A stretch of 64,000 bases of DNA from Salibacteraceae bacterium (GCA_018401875.1 JAGYJZ010000005.1:154565-218564), one strand, 5' to 3'. Positions 19,369 through 29,173 are shown, counted from the stretch's first letter. The notes: generated from the letters alone by a model not told the origin. Translations and numbers: made by a program.

Positions 19369-22338
19369 AATACTCTGATATTAACCCCTTTTTCGGCAAC
19401 AAAGAAAACGCTAAAGTTTACTTTTTCTATTGTACTTGGTATTTTATTTTCACTTTCACTTTCAGCCCAAAAGCAACGCGCGATCAACTGGACATTTCCA
19501 CAAACCAACGCATTGGATTTTTCGAGTGGCACTGCGATTACTGGTGTGAGTTCAGCAACGGGATTGGGAGGCGGAGCCAGCATATCTGACGTTAACGGAA
19601 ACTTAGTGTGCTACTCAAATGGCGCCACTATTTGGCAAGCAAATGGCGCTGTAATGATGGGCGGTGCAGGCTTAGCTGGAAACTCTATGGCTACGCAATC
19701 ATCCATCATTATCCCTTCTGTAACGAGCAACACACGGTATTATGTTTTTACAAATAGTGCGCAGAGTTTAAACATTGAACTCAATTATTACGATGTAGAA
19801 ATGTCATTAAATGGCGGCAATGGAATGGTTGTCGGCCCCACGCTTTTACTGGATCCTTCCACCGAAAAACTATGCGCCACTCGACACGGCAACGACCGTG
19901 ATTATTGGGTGGTTGCACACCGCTATAACTCCGATGAGTTTCACGCTTTTTTGATCGATGAAAATGGAGTAAACGTAACGCCCATTGTGAGCGCCATTGG
20001 TGTTCAACACTTGAGCTCGGCCGGTGGAGGCGAATACCAAGGAATGATGAAAATTTCGCCCGATGGTCAATGGATTGTGACGTGCAACTTTGCTTCGGGC
20101 AATGTGCAACTGTTCAAATTCAACAACCAAACAGGACAAGTAACTGAGCCTCTAACATTAGCCGTTGGACCTACCATATTTCCTTACGGTGCTGAATTCA
20201 GCGCAGACAGCAAGAAATTGTATTACACCAGAAAAGCCTCAAGCGTTGTTAACCCAAATGGCTTTCACCAGTTTGATCTAGACCATGCGTCAACTGACTG
20301 TTTATTGGCGAGTGAACAAATCATCACCAATGGCAATCCATTCAAACCCTATTCTGACATTCAACTCGGCCCCGATAAAAATATTTATCTTTTTCCTGTC
20401 AACATCTACATACCCAATATTGACACGCTCAGTGCTATTCTAGAGGCCGATAAAATGTGCCCTGATTGCGGCTTTGTGAATCAGCACCTTCAAACCGATG
20501 ACAACCTCACAGGTGGCGGAATTAACTTTGCCTCCAGCTTTCTCAGTGATGGAATCACCTATGAATTTGGTTCAAACTGTGAATTTGAAACCACGATGTT
20601 CACTCCCGAAGACACGCTCGGCCTCGACAGTGTGAATTGGAATTTTGGCGACCCCACGAGTGGCTCCAACACAAGCAATCTGCTCAACGCTGGACATGTG
20701 TTTAGCGGGCCAGACACCTTTCTCGTAACGCTGTATGCATTTCGTGGTGCTGCCATTGACACGTTTACCCGAAACGTCATTATTTGGGATGTGGAATACA
20801 ACCTGCTCGGCAACGATACTACCATTTGCAACGGCCAACCTATCGCACTAGACGGAACTTGGAACAACGCATGTCTTGAGTGGAATGATGGATCAACGAA
20901 CAACACACTTCCCGTGAGCACGGCTGGGACGTATTGGGTTGATGTTTCATACCAAAGCTGCGAATGGCGCGACTCAATCAATGTATTGCTAACCAACAAT
21001 CCACCGCAATTTTCTTTGGGAAACGACACATTGGTTTGCTCAAACACTAACTTTTTAGTCGACCCCAACCTTCCTAATGCTTTTTACACATGGCAAGATG
21101 GAAGTCACGACACCACTTTCACGGTTACAACAACCGGAGTGTACTGGTTAGCAGCAACAAATTCTTGCGGCACAACCACCGATAGTATCAACGTAGAGTT
21201 AAATCAATCGGCACAACCTGTCCTTGCATTTCCTGACGACACAACCCTGTGCATTACAGAAGACCTTACCCTGGATGTAACATTCGAAAATGCGGTGTAT
21301 TTATGGAATGACGGTTCGGCTCAGTCCATTAAAACGATTGACGAAGAAGGTACTTATTGGGTGCGCGTTGCAAATGTTTGCGACACAGTGAGCGATACGA
21401 TAACTGTGTTCTTTGACGACCCATTGATATCTTCTCTTGATGAAATTGGACTATTGTGTGATGACGCAGACAGCCTAATCTTAATTGGTACTGCAGACTC
21501 TTCTGCCGTGTTTTGGTCAACTAATCAAACATCTCCCTCCATCGAAGTGCGCACGGCAAACACCTATTGGTTTGAAGATTCTAATGCTTGTGGTCTTATT
21601 TCTGACACCATTGAAGTATTGTTGTGGGACAGCACCTACACTCTAAATATTGGCGGTGATACCGTGCTATGCGATGAACAAACCATCGTATTGATCGGTG
21701 ATCAACAACAAGATTATCCTTGGATTTATGCTTGGAGCAACGAAGAAAATGCAGCACTTATAGAAGCTAGCGTAGGAAATTACAGCCTTAAAGCAACAAA
21801 CCGCTGCAATCAACAAGAGGTACAAATCGCAATCAAACTTCGACCTCCTGTTATGATCAATGAAGTAGAAAGCAGAACTGTGTGCAGCGGAGAAACACTG
21901 ACGCTATCTATTCCAGATACGAACAATTTAAATTCAGTGATTTGGACGACCGGTGATACCGCAAGACACATCGAAATCACAGCCGCGGGAATCTATTTCG
22001 TTGACATTATCGACAGCTTTGGTTGCAGTCAACAAGACTCTATTCAAATGAATGACCTGTGCCCGGGGTTAGTAGGAAGTCCAAATGTTTTTTCCCCCAA
22101 CGGTGACGGAGTGAACGATGAATTTTGCATCGACTTAGAAAACATCATCGACTACAAAATCTACCTCTACGACCGATGGGGCGTGCGTGTGTTTCAGTCT
22201 GACAACCAATCAACCTGTTGGGATGGTTCAATAAGAGGACAGAAAGCTTCATCGGGCACCTTCTACTACGTGATAGAAACAGAGGATGCTCAAAATGAAA
22301 AAGCCTCTTATCGAGGCTCTTTCACGTTGTTGAATTAA
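19363..22338 (+). CDS. Large T9SS type B surface protein with propeller-like front and six Ig-like repeats
   Basis: A 991-residue protein. The signal peptide core KKTLKFTFSIVLGILFSLSLSAQ sits behind an unusual 14-residue leader read from GTG; no ATG is available in frame. Residues about 40-400 contain WD40-like blades (KISPDGQWIVTCN, FSADSKKLYYTRK). A PKD-like domain (NWNFGD) follows. Six tandem modules of about 65 residues come next (roughly 475-890), each opening near a DTxxC motif and closing on a second Cys after GTYW/GVYW-like strands. The end (NVFSPNGDGVNDEF, LYDRWG, CWDGS, GTFYYVI) is a type B T9SS sorting domain. A cell-surface adhesive role is inference. Its stop shares TTAA with the M20 dipeptidase. 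Confidence 0.85.
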   Translation: MHNTLILTPFSATKKTLKFTFSIVLGILFSLSLSAQKQRAINWTFPQTNALDFSSGTAITGVSSATGLGGGASISDVNGNLVCYSNGATIWQANGAVMMGGAGLAGNSMATQSSIIIPSVTSNTRYYVFTNSAQSLNIELNYYDVEMSLNGGNGMVVGPTLLLDPSTEKLCATRHGNDRDYWVVAHRYNSDEFHAFLIDENGVNVTPIVSAIGVQHLSSAGGGEYQGMMKISPDGQWIVTCNFASGNVQLFKFNNQTGQVTEPLTLAVGPTIFPYGAEFSADSKKLYYTRKASSVVNPNGFHQFDLDHASTDCLLASEQIITNGNPFKPYSDIQLGPDKNIYLFPVNIYIPNIDTLSAILEADKMCPDCGFVNQHLQTDDNLTGGGINFASSFLSDGITYEFGSNCEFETTMFTPEDTLGLDSVNWNFGDPTSGSNTSNLLNAGHVFSGPDTFLVTLYAFRGAAIDTFTRNVIIWDVEYNLLGNDTTICNGQPIALDGTWNNACLEWNDGSTNNTLPVSTAGTYWVDVSYQSCEWRDSINVLLTNNPPQFSLGNDTLVCSNTNFLVDPNLPNAFYTWQDGSHDTTFTVTTTGVYWLAATNSCGTTTDSINVELNQSAQPVLAFPDDTTLCITEDLTLDVTFENAVYLWNDGSAQSIKTIDEEGTYWVRVANVCDTVSDTITVFFDDPLISSLDEIGLLCDDADSLILIGTADSSAVFWSTNQTSPSIEVRTANTYWFEDSNACGLISDTIEVLLWDSTYTLNIGGDTVLCDEQTIVLIGDQQQDYPWIYAWSNEENAALIEASVGNYSLKATNRCNQQEVQIAIKLRPPVMINEVESRTVCSGETLTLSIPDTNNLNSVIWTTGDTARHIEITAAGIYFVDIIDSFGCSQQDSIQMNDLCPGLVGSPNVFSPNGDGVNDEFCIDLENIIDYKIYLYDRWGVRVFQSDNQSTCWDGSIRGQKASSGTFYYVIETEDAQNEKASYRGSFTLLN

Positions 22339-23708
22339 TTCTTTTCAGTAAAGTATTTGTAGAAGAGCGGAATAGTTTCAATTCCTTTCAAGTAGTTGAA
22401 CACTCCATAATGCTCGTTTGGCGAGTGTATGTCGTCTGAATTAAGACCAAAACCCATGAGTATAGACTTTAATCCGAGTTCTTTTTCAAACAATGCTATG
22501 ATTGGAATGCTTCCGCCACCGCGCTCAGGAATAGGTTTTTTTCCAAACGATTCTTCCATCGCTTTTGACGCAGCGATATAGCCTGGAAAGTCGGTAGGAA
22601 TGACAATTGGGTCGCCACCGTGATGCGGGGTAACTTTCACCTGCACCGATTTTGGCGCAATGCGCATAAAGTGCTCTTCAAAAAGTTTCGTGATTTTCTT
22701 TGGGTCTTGATAGGGAACCAAGCGCATTGAAATTTTGGCGTACGCCTTTGATGGCAAAACTGTTTTAGCACCTTTTCCGATATATCCGCCCCATATGCCA
22801 TTTACATCCAAGGTTGGTCGAATAGATGAACCTTCCATCGGAGAATAACCCTTTTCAGAGCGGGTTTCAGCGACTCCCAAACCGCGTTTAAAATCTTCTA
22901 AATCAAATGGTGCTTTCGCCATTTCCTTCCGTTCTTCCATGGAAACTTCTGCCACATCCGAATAAAACCCATCGATGGTGATGTGATCGTTTTCATCTTT
23001 CAAGGAAGCGATCATCTCACTCAAAACATTTACTGGATTTGCTACAGCACCCCCGTACACTCCAGAATGGAGGTCTTTGTTTGGTCCGGTTACTTCAACT
23101 TCAACGTATGACAGTCCGCGCAAACCAACTGTAATGGAAGGTGTATCGTTGGCGATAATGGAAGTATCGCTTACCAAAATAACGTCAGCCTTCAATTTTT
23201 CTTTGTTCTCCTTCACGAAAATGGACAAGTTTTCAGAACCCACTTCCTCTTCACCTTCGATCATAAATTTGATGTTGCACGGCAGGGTTCCAGATTTTTC
23301 CATGATTTCAAAGGCCTTCACGTGCATATACACCTGACCTTTGTCGTCTGCCGAGCCGCGCGCATAAATCTTTCCATCTTTAATAACTGGCTCAAACGGA
23401 GGCGAATCCCATAACTCGACCGGATCAGCCGGTTGCACATCGTAATGCCCATATACCAAAACGGTTGGCTTACTCGGATCGATCATGCGTTCAGCGTAAA
23501 CAATTGGATGACCGGCCGTTTGATTTACTTCTGCGAAATCCGCTCCAGCGGCAATTAAACTAAGCTTTACAACTTCAGCACATTTTTGCACGTCTTCCTT
23601 GAAAGTTGGGTCAGCACTGACAGAAGGAATCCTTAAAAGATCAAATAATTCTTCTAAAAAGCGATCCTTGTTTAATTCGATATAACTTAAAATTTGACTT
23701 CTTTCCAT
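22335..23708 (-). CDS. M20 family dipeptidase (zinc metallopeptidase)
   Basis: About 457 residues from the ATG at 23706-23708 (MERSQILSYIELNKDRF), which matches where family members begin; a further ATG at 23718-23720 and a TTG at 23735 are also in frame. M20 metal ligands are visible in VLVYGHYDVQPADP, YARGSADDKGQ, IEGEEEVGS and VSDTS, and the C-terminal HSPNEHY supplies the last His. The group (CNDP/PepV-like dipeptidases) cleaves dipeptides in the cytoplasm. There is no signal peptide. A perfect -7 box lies at 23746-23753. Confidence 0.9.
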   Translation of the reverse strand: MERSQILSYIELNKDRFLEELFDLLRIPSVSADPTFKEDVQKCAEVVKLSLIAAGADFAEVNQTAGHPIVYAERMIDPSKPTVLVYGHYDVQPADPVELWDSPPFEPVIKDGKIYARGSADDKGQVYMHVKAFEIMEKSGTLPCNIKFMIEGEEEVGSENLSIFVKENKEKLKADVILVSDTSIIANDTPSITVGLRGLSYVEVEVTGPNKDLHSGVYGGAVANPVNVLSEMIASLKDENDHITIDGFYSDVAEVSMEERKEMAKAPFDLEDFKRGLGVAETRSEKGYSPMEGSSIRPTLDVNGIWGGYIGKGAKTVLPSKAYAKISMRLVPYQDPKKITKLFEEHFMRIAPKSVQVKVTPHHGGDPIVIPTDFPGYIAASKAMEESFGKKPIPERGGGSIPIIALFEKELGLKSILMGFGLNSDDIHSPNEHYGVFNYLKGIETIPLFYKYFTEKN

Positions 23709-23745
23709 CGTATAATGCATTCTGGTTTTATTCAATTCTATCCGG

Positions 23746-23753
23746 CAAATATA
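23746..23753 (-). promoter_or_regulatory. -7 promoter element TATATTTG of the M20 dipeptidase
   Basis: A perfect TAnnTTTG on the minus strand, 25 nt before the ATG at 23720 and 37 nt before the preferred ATG at 23708. Transcription should start near 23740. Confidence 0.55.
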
Positions 23754-23882
23754 GTTGCTGAGGCTCGGTAATCATTGCAACCATGAATGACTAAAAATGT
23801 TAGACAAACAGCACAAAAACTACCATTAAACAGATGATTTTAATTAAACTTGTAAGCTGTGTTTTCAAAATACTACTTGGCC

Positions 23883-25418
23883 ATGGTTAATAAACTAAAA
23901 TATGCTGTTTGGATCATCGGGATGATCCTCACTCAACTTGGATTTTCTCAAGGAGACCATCCATCTTCGCAACGCATTTCGACCTTCGGTGCTAACCAGG
24001 TCATTAATTGCACCTCCGATTCCGCGTTAATTGGCGTTCAAATCGACAACTGGATTGAGGGGTTTCAATACGTGTGGAGCGATGGATCGACCGATTCCAC
24101 AACGCTTGTAAAGCCAAGCCAAACGCAGATTTACTCGGTTACAATTTCACATTCTGGATTAAATCTTCTTCTTGAAAAGTCGATTTCAGTAGCCGTAGAA
24201 CATTCACCCATCGTGGCTCATGAAACAGAAATTTCAGTTGACAAATTCACCTGCCCAGGTGAAGAAATCACAATCGAAAGCACGTTTAACGGAGGACATG
24301 CGCCATTTTCTTTCGTTTGGGATAATGGAGATAATAATTCTACCACGACTGTCAGCCCTTCTTCTAACGAGACCTTCTTTGTCACCATCACCGACCAATG
24401 CGGCAGTGAGGCTGAATCGCAAGTAAGAGTTGTTTTCGAGCCGAGAGACCCGCTAAGTTTTTCAGACATTTCTATCGATTTTACATGCCCTGACGAAGAA
24501 GTCACGTTGCGCCCCGACCTCGGAAAGGTAAAAGGCGGAGTAGGATACGGGTACCGCTTCGCATTCGGAGATTGGAAAAATGAAAATATGCCCATCACGA
24601 CTACTCCCGCAGAAGATAAAGTGATTCCATTTGAAGTGACAGATGCCTGTGGGATTGATGTTTTGAAAAAAGAAATAAGGTTTGTCAAAAATGAGATTGA
24701 ATTGCCCAAGTGCGATGATGAATTGGTGTGTAAGGGTTCGGAAGTGAGTGTTACTAGTCAAACTGATGGGCTTTACTTTTGGAATGAAGGCGTGATGCAC
24801 ACCAATTTTACAACTACCGTTGAAAAACCTACCACTTACGAATTAAGTTTTTTAGATCAGTGTGGTGATATGCACGGGATCGAGAAAAAAGTTAGCATCA
24901 AAGAGATCAATTCAAATTTTGACTATCAGGTGTATCAGTTTGATGAATCTGTAGTTTTGAATTCTCCCACAATCAATCAGACAGATAAAATCACTTGGTT
25001 GCTCAACGGCATAGAAATTAGCAACGAACGAAACCCTGAATTAGATTTACCCGCAGGTGTTGAGCACGAAGTTGAACTCATCGTAGAAGACGAAGAAGGC
25101 TGCACGAGTCGAACGCAACGCATTATTGTCTTGCGCGATGGCATGGATATCCCCACTGCATTCTCACCAAACGGTGATGGATTAAATGACTACTTCAGTG
25201 TGCGATTTGAAGAGGAAATGAAATATTTTGATATAAAGATATTTGATCGTTGGGGGCAACTAATCTATCATTCAAACGACCAGTATTTTAGGTGGATGGG
25301 TGTCGGTGAAAATCAGAGCCAAACTCTTGCTAGTTTTGCCTTCATTTTAAAAGCGACAACCGTCTCTGAAAAACAAATTGAAAAACGAGGTGTGATATCC
25401 GCTTTTTCCTTTGAATAA
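23883..25418 (+). CDS. T9SS type B surface protein, short paralogue of the next gene
   Basis: 511 residues from the ATG at 23883; the frame is open from a GTG 24 nt upstream, but the ATG gives a clean signal peptide (MVNKLKYAVWIIGMILTQLGFSQ). Four Cys-containing Ig-like modules follow: ALIGVQIDN, then FTCPGEE...GGHAPFSFVWDNG, then GGVGYGYRFAFGDW, then LVCKGSE...FLDQCGD. The end (TAFSPNGDGLNDYF, IFDRWGQLIYH) is a type B sorting domain; its usual WDG is WMG here. The modules occur in the same order in the 988-residue protein immediately downstream, so this looks like a shortened tandem duplicate. The ATG of that gene lies one base beyond this gene's stop, and the pair must be co-transcribed. 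Confidence 0.85.
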   Translation: MVNKLKYAVWIIGMILTQLGFSQGDHPSSQRISTFGANQVINCTSDSALIGVQIDNWIEGFQYVWSDGSTDSTTLVKPSQTQIYSVTISHSGLNLLLEKSISVAVEHSPIVAHETEISVDKFTCPGEEITIESTFNGGHAPFSFVWDNGDNNSTTTVSPSSNETFFVTITDQCGSEAESQVRVVFEPRDPLSFSDISIDFTCPDEEVTLRPDLGKVKGGVGYGYRFAFGDWKNENMPITTTPAEDKVIPFEVTDACGIDVLKKEIRFVKNEIELPKCDDELVCKGSEVSVTSQTDGLYFWNEGVMHTNFTTTVEKPTTYELSFLDQCGDMHGIEKKVSIKEINSNFDYQVYQFDESVVLNSPTINQTDKITWLLNGIEISNERNPELDLPAGVEHEVELIVEDEEGCTSRTQRIIVLRDGMDIPTAFSPNGDGLNDYFSVRFEEEMKYFDIKIFDRWGQLIYHSNDQYFRWMGVGENQSQTLASFAFILKATTVSEKQIEKRGVISAFSFE

Positions 25419-25419
25419 T

Positions 25420-28386
25420 ATGAAAACAAGACTCTTCAAAATAGTGCTTTTGGCACTTTCGTTCCTGAGCATATCGGTGAACGCACAACCCATTGTCACC
25501 ACATCCGCACCTCCATACGATAATGCAACTTACTTGGTAAACAACGTATTGATGGGCAGCGGTGTCTCAGGATACAACATTACTTCTTACGGACAAAACA
25601 TTCAAATGGGTTATTTCTCGAATGGAATGTCTGCCATTGGGCTTGACAGTGGGTTGGTGATGTGTTCAGGAAACGTTACCAATATTATGACTTCCACCGG
25701 AGCGGTGGCGTCAACAAATATTATCAACGGCCCTAATCAAGGCGGTGGCGATCCTGACTTACTTGCTGTGGCTCAAAGTGTGCCAGCACTTATTGGCGCT
25801 GGATTCAGTGTTAACAGTGTGCAAGATGCTGCGATCATCGAATTTGATTTTGTTCCAACAAGCGATTCCGTTGAATTTAATTATGTGTTCGGGTCTGATG
25901 AATATTTAACTTGGATAAATACAGCTTTTAATGATGCTTTTGGCTTCTTTGTTTCCGGCCCTGGAATTACAGGTCCTTTTTCTAACAATGCAGTGAATGT
26001 AGCAAACGTTCCAAACACAACTCCTCCACTACCAATTACCATCAGCACAATTCACCCAGGCTTAAATGGCATTTATTACAATACGGGCGGCCTTCTTCAC
26101 GCTTACAATGGCTATACAGACGTGATGACAGCTGTGTTATTGGTGCAAGCTTGCGACACTTTTCACATGAAACTAGGTGTAGCTGATGGAACAGACGGCA
26201 TCCTTGACACAGGTGTATTTTTAGAAGGAAGCAGTTTTGAATCAGTAGGATTGATTGTTTCACCTGAACCATCATACAATCCGTACGGAGCAGACACGGC
26301 TCTATACGAAGGATGCGGTGATGTTACTATATACTTTACGCGAAATGACTCTGTACTTGCAGCAGATTCGCTCAGCTACGAAGTTTTCGGTCAGGCTGAA
26401 ATGGGAATTGACTACACTGATATCATTAATTCTGCTGGAGACCCATGTGTTTTCAATACAGTTACCAATCATTGGGAATGTCAACTATTTTTTGGGGCCG
26501 GAGTGGCTACAGATTCTATCACGTTCGATGTAATTTATGACACCCTTGCTGAAGGAATAGAAAGCCTCATCATTGCAATTACTGATAGTATTCAATTGAG
26601 TTGTTACGGAGGTGATACCATAAGACTCAACATTCTCGACCAACCAGTGCTCACTATAAACGCCTTCGGTGACGTTACACTCGACTGCAATGATGGCCCT
26701 GCATTGATTGGTGTGCAAGTATCCCAAGGTCTTCCTCCTTTCACATACACATGGAGCAATGGATGGACAGACAGCACGCAAAGCGTCCTTCCCGCCATTA
26801 CATCATCGTATGTAGTTACTGTGGAAGATGGCTGTTCACAGCAAACAGAAGTTGACTTTGTAAACGTTGGTATTTTCAACGTGCCGTGGTCTTCAGTGAA
26901 ATTTGGAGATAATCAAACTATTTCGTGCATTGACCCGCCCGTAACCATGGGGGTTTCTGTGCTCTTCAATGACGCCATCTGGCACGGAGATATTTCGTAT
27001 CAATGGAGCAATGGATCAATCGATTCGACCATCACTGTTTTTTCTACCCAAGATGAAGTGTACACCGTAACGATTACTCGTGGTTGCACCCAAGAAACCG
27101 TAACACATACCTTCCACCTTTATACAGAAAATGATCCTGTGCTGACTGAAACGCGTGACCTTCCCGCTTCATTATTTGACTGCCCGGGTGATATTGCATT
27201 CATGAATGTGAGCACCAGCGGAGGTTATGAACCATACTCGTTTACTTGGAGCACCGGTGCTAGTGATTCTAGCACGTTCGTAAACCCCATGGTCACTACG
27301 ACCTACACCGTTACTGTTAATGACGTATGCGGATTGGTTGACTATATAGACGAAGTGACCGTGCACATGCCTGTGGCCGTTCCTTTGAAGATTAATGGAA
27401 TCGTTAACGACACCGTTGCATGCGAAAATGTAAAGGTTCATTTTGGTCCTGGAGTGCCTTCGGGCGGATATGGCTGGGGCTACACCTTTAGTTGGGATAA
27501 TTTTGAAACCATCAATGACTACAAACAAGAAATCATATTTGAAGACACGCCATTCACTCTATGGTTAACCGATGGGTGTCGAGTAGACACAATTTCCAAA
27601 ACCGTATATGGAGTCATCGCAGAGAAAAATAACTTGGATCTTTTGATGCCAAACGACACGCTTATCTGCTATGGTGATGAAATTCTATTGAGTGCTCAAG
27701 CCATTGATGGTGCGGGACCGTACGAGTATGAATGGCTCCATGGACCGCACAGTGCAAACGCACTTGTTTCGCCTACCGAACCGACAACCTATGAAATGAG
27801 GTTAACAGATTTCTGTGATACGGTCATCCGCAAAAGTGTTTTTGTAGATGTATCGCAAGTTGTTGCCGATTTCGAGTGGGAGTATTTGAATGATTATGAC
27901 GTTGAATTCACGAACCTTTCTACGGGTACTTCAGAACTGATAGGTTTTATCTGGAAATCGGAAAGAGCAGGGCTTGAATCATTCGAACAATCACCTATTT
28001 TGCCTTATCCAGATGGTGAGCCTTACATCACTTCCTTAACGACAATCGATGAGTATGGTTGTAAAGACATCGACTCTGTCATTGTATCTCCAACGTTTAA
28101 CCTGTACATCCCATCTGGATTTACACCAAACAACGATGGACTTAACGATGTTTGGAGTATTGAAAGCACGGGCATCAAAGAGCTTCGACTGGAAATCTAC
28201 GACCGATGGGGCAATACGCTCTTTTCTACTGCAGATAAAAACTTTGAATGGGATGCCGTTTATAATGGCAAGCGCGTGCCGATGGGATCATATACATACA
28301 GATTAGTGCTTTACACCGATAAAGATGAATATCAAGAAACGAGGGGTGTGATCAATGTGCTGAACGACTTTAGCAGCAGGGATTAA
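25420..28386 (+). CDS. T9SS type B surface protein with choice-of-anchor L domain
   Basis: 988 residues from the ATG at 25420, one base after the preceding stop, with signal peptide MKTRLFKIVLLALSFLSISVNAQ. Residues about 25-290 form a choice-of-anchor L domain: TYLVNNVLMGSGV, GLVMCSGNV, FDFVPTSDSVEFNYVFGSDEYL and VSGPGI are its landmarks. A Calx-beta-like segment follows, then five Ig-like modules (for example LDCNDGPALIGVQ, FDCPGDIAF, GGYGWGYTFSWDN, LICYGDEILL), a PKD-like segment and a type B sorting domain (SGFTPNNDGLNDVW, IYDRWGNTLF). It is predicted to sit on the cell surface after T9SS export. A terminator hairpin follows at 28409. Confidence 0.88.
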   Translation: MKTRLFKIVLLALSFLSISVNAQPIVTTSAPPYDNATYLVNNVLMGSGVSGYNITSYGQNIQMGYFSNGMSAIGLDSGLVMCSGNVTNIMTSTGAVASTNIINGPNQGGGDPDLLAVAQSVPALIGAGFSVNSVQDAAIIEFDFVPTSDSVEFNYVFGSDEYLTWINTAFNDAFGFFVSGPGITGPFSNNAVNVANVPNTTPPLPITISTIHPGLNGIYYNTGGLLHAYNGYTDVMTAVLLVQACDTFHMKLGVADGTDGILDTGVFLEGSSFESVGLIVSPEPSYNPYGADTALYEGCGDVTIYFTRNDSVLAADSLSYEVFGQAEMGIDYTDIINSAGDPCVFNTVTNHWECQLFFGAGVATDSITFDVIYDTLAEGIESLIIAITDSIQLSCYGGDTIRLNILDQPVLTINAFGDVTLDCNDGPALIGVQVSQGLPPFTYTWSNGWTDSTQSVLPAITSSYVVTVEDGCSQQTEVDFVNVGIFNVPWSSVKFGDNQTISCIDPPVTMGVSVLFNDAIWHGDISYQWSNGSIDSTITVFSTQDEVYTVTITRGCTQETVTHTFHLYTENDPVLTETRDLPASLFDCPGDIAFMNVSTSGGYEPYSFTWSTGASDSSTFVNPMVTTTYTVTVNDVCGLVDYIDEVTVHMPVAVPLKINGIVNDTVACENVKVHFGPGVPSGGYGWGYTFSWDNFETINDYKQEIIFEDTPFTLWLTDGCRVDTISKTVYGVIAEKNNLDLLMPNDTLICYGDEILLSAQAIDGAGPYEYEWLHGPHSANALVSPTEPTTYEMRLTDFCDTVIRKSVFVDVSQVVADFEWEYLNDYDVEFTNLSTGTSELIGFIWKSERAGLESFEQSPILPYPDGEPYITSLTTIDEYGCKDIDSVIVSPTFNLYIPSGFTPNNDGLNDVWSIESTGIKELRLEIYDRWGNTLFSTADKNFEWDAVYNGKRVPMGSYTYRLVLYTDKDEYQETRGVINVLNDFSSRD

Positions 28387-28408
28387 TCTCTTTCGAGAAA
28401 AATCTAGA

Positions 28409-28440
28409 AGCTGGCTTTTTTTAAGAGCCGGCTTTTTTAT
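28409..28440 (+). terminator. Terminator between the T9SS protein and mlaF (bidirectional)
   Basis: The 8-bp arms AGCTGGCT and AGCCGGCT pair with one G-U wobble around an A/T-rich loop and are followed by TTTTTT. On the opposite strand the A-tracts of the loop and flank give a U-run as well, so it can serve both convergent genes. It overlaps the last codons of mlaF. Confidence 0.7.
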
Positions 28441-29173
28441 TGCTCAAAAATCCTGATGCATTTACAAACGAGAGGAGTTCCTCATTATCAGTTTGAAGAA
28501 TCTTTTTGTTGTCACCTTCCCACCATTTTTCTCCTTTGTGAATGAAAAGGATGTATTCTCCAATTTCCATCACACTGTTCATGTCGTGCGAAATGACCAA
28601 CGTGGTGATGTTGTATTCAATGGTAATATCGTGGATCAAATTATCGATCACGATGGACGTTTGAGGATCGAGGCCAGAATTTGGCTCATCGCAAAAAAGG
28701 TATTTCGGATGCGGAGAAATTGCCCGAGCAATACCGACTCTTTTCTTCATTCCACCGCTTAATTCAGAAGGGAAAAGCTTGTGTGCAGTGGGCAGTTCTA
28801 CCCTTTCAAGCACTTCATCAACGCGGATTTGCTTTTCCTTTTTAGAAAGGTCAGTAAGAATATCGAGTGGAAAGCGCACATTTTCTTCTACCGTCATAAA
28901 GTCAAACAAGGCACTTCCTTGAAACAAAAACCCAATCTCTTTTCGGAGTGCCTTTTTCTCTTTGTTGTTTAACTCTAGAAAGTCTCTTCCGTCATACAGC
29001 ATCTTCCCAGTTTCTGGAGCAATCAAACCCACCAAACAGCGGGCTAAGGTGCTCTTTCCACTTCCACTAGCACCGATGATCAAACTGGTCTTTCCCGTTT
29101 CAAAGACCGCTGAAATATCCTTTAACACATGATTCTCACCAAACGACTTATTTAACCCTACCACTTCAATCAT
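28421..29173 (-). CDS. mlaF: ABC transporter ATP-binding protein, MlaF-type phospholipid transporter
   Basis: A 250-residue ABC ATPase with Walker A GASGSGKST (34-42), signature LSGGM (138-142) and Walker B YLFCDEP (158-164), followed by NSGLDPQ. The closest pattern is the Mla/Ttg2A group, and the adjacent MlaE-type permease confirms it. Together they power lipid traffic between inner and outer membrane through an MCE-domain protein. No MCE gene is present in this window. The start overlaps the permease stop by 4 bp (ATGA). Confidence 0.88.
   Translation of the reverse strand: MIEVVGLNKSFGENHVLKDISAVFETGKTSLIIGASGSGKSTLARCLVGLIAPETGKMLYDGRDFLELNNKEKKALRKEIGFLFQGSALFDFMTVEENVRFPLDILTDLSKKEKQIRVDEVLERVELPTAHKLFPSELSGGMKKRVGIARAISPHPKYLFCDEPNSGLDPQTSIVIDNLIHDITIEYNITTLVISHDMNSVMEIGEYILFIHKGEKWWEGDNKKILQTDNEELLSFVNASGFLSNKKAGS

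Noticed and set aside
20559..21068. 169-codon minus-strand open frame inside the 991-residue surface protein gene
   Set aside because: Shadow frame of the Thr/Asp/Asn-rich repeats; no promoter, signal or domain pattern.
24218..24709. 163-codon minus-strand open frame inside the 511-residue surface protein gene
   Set aside because: Low-complexity Ser/Val/Pro antisense product, typical of a shadow of Ig-like repeats.
28386..28421. Search for a tRNA or small RNA in gene gaps, for example here, 5584-5742, 33349-33455 and 39405-39799
   Set aside because: No cloverleaf-like pattern, T-loop (GTTCRA) with matching arms or CCA end was recognised by eye; the hairpins found are terminators or palindromes.
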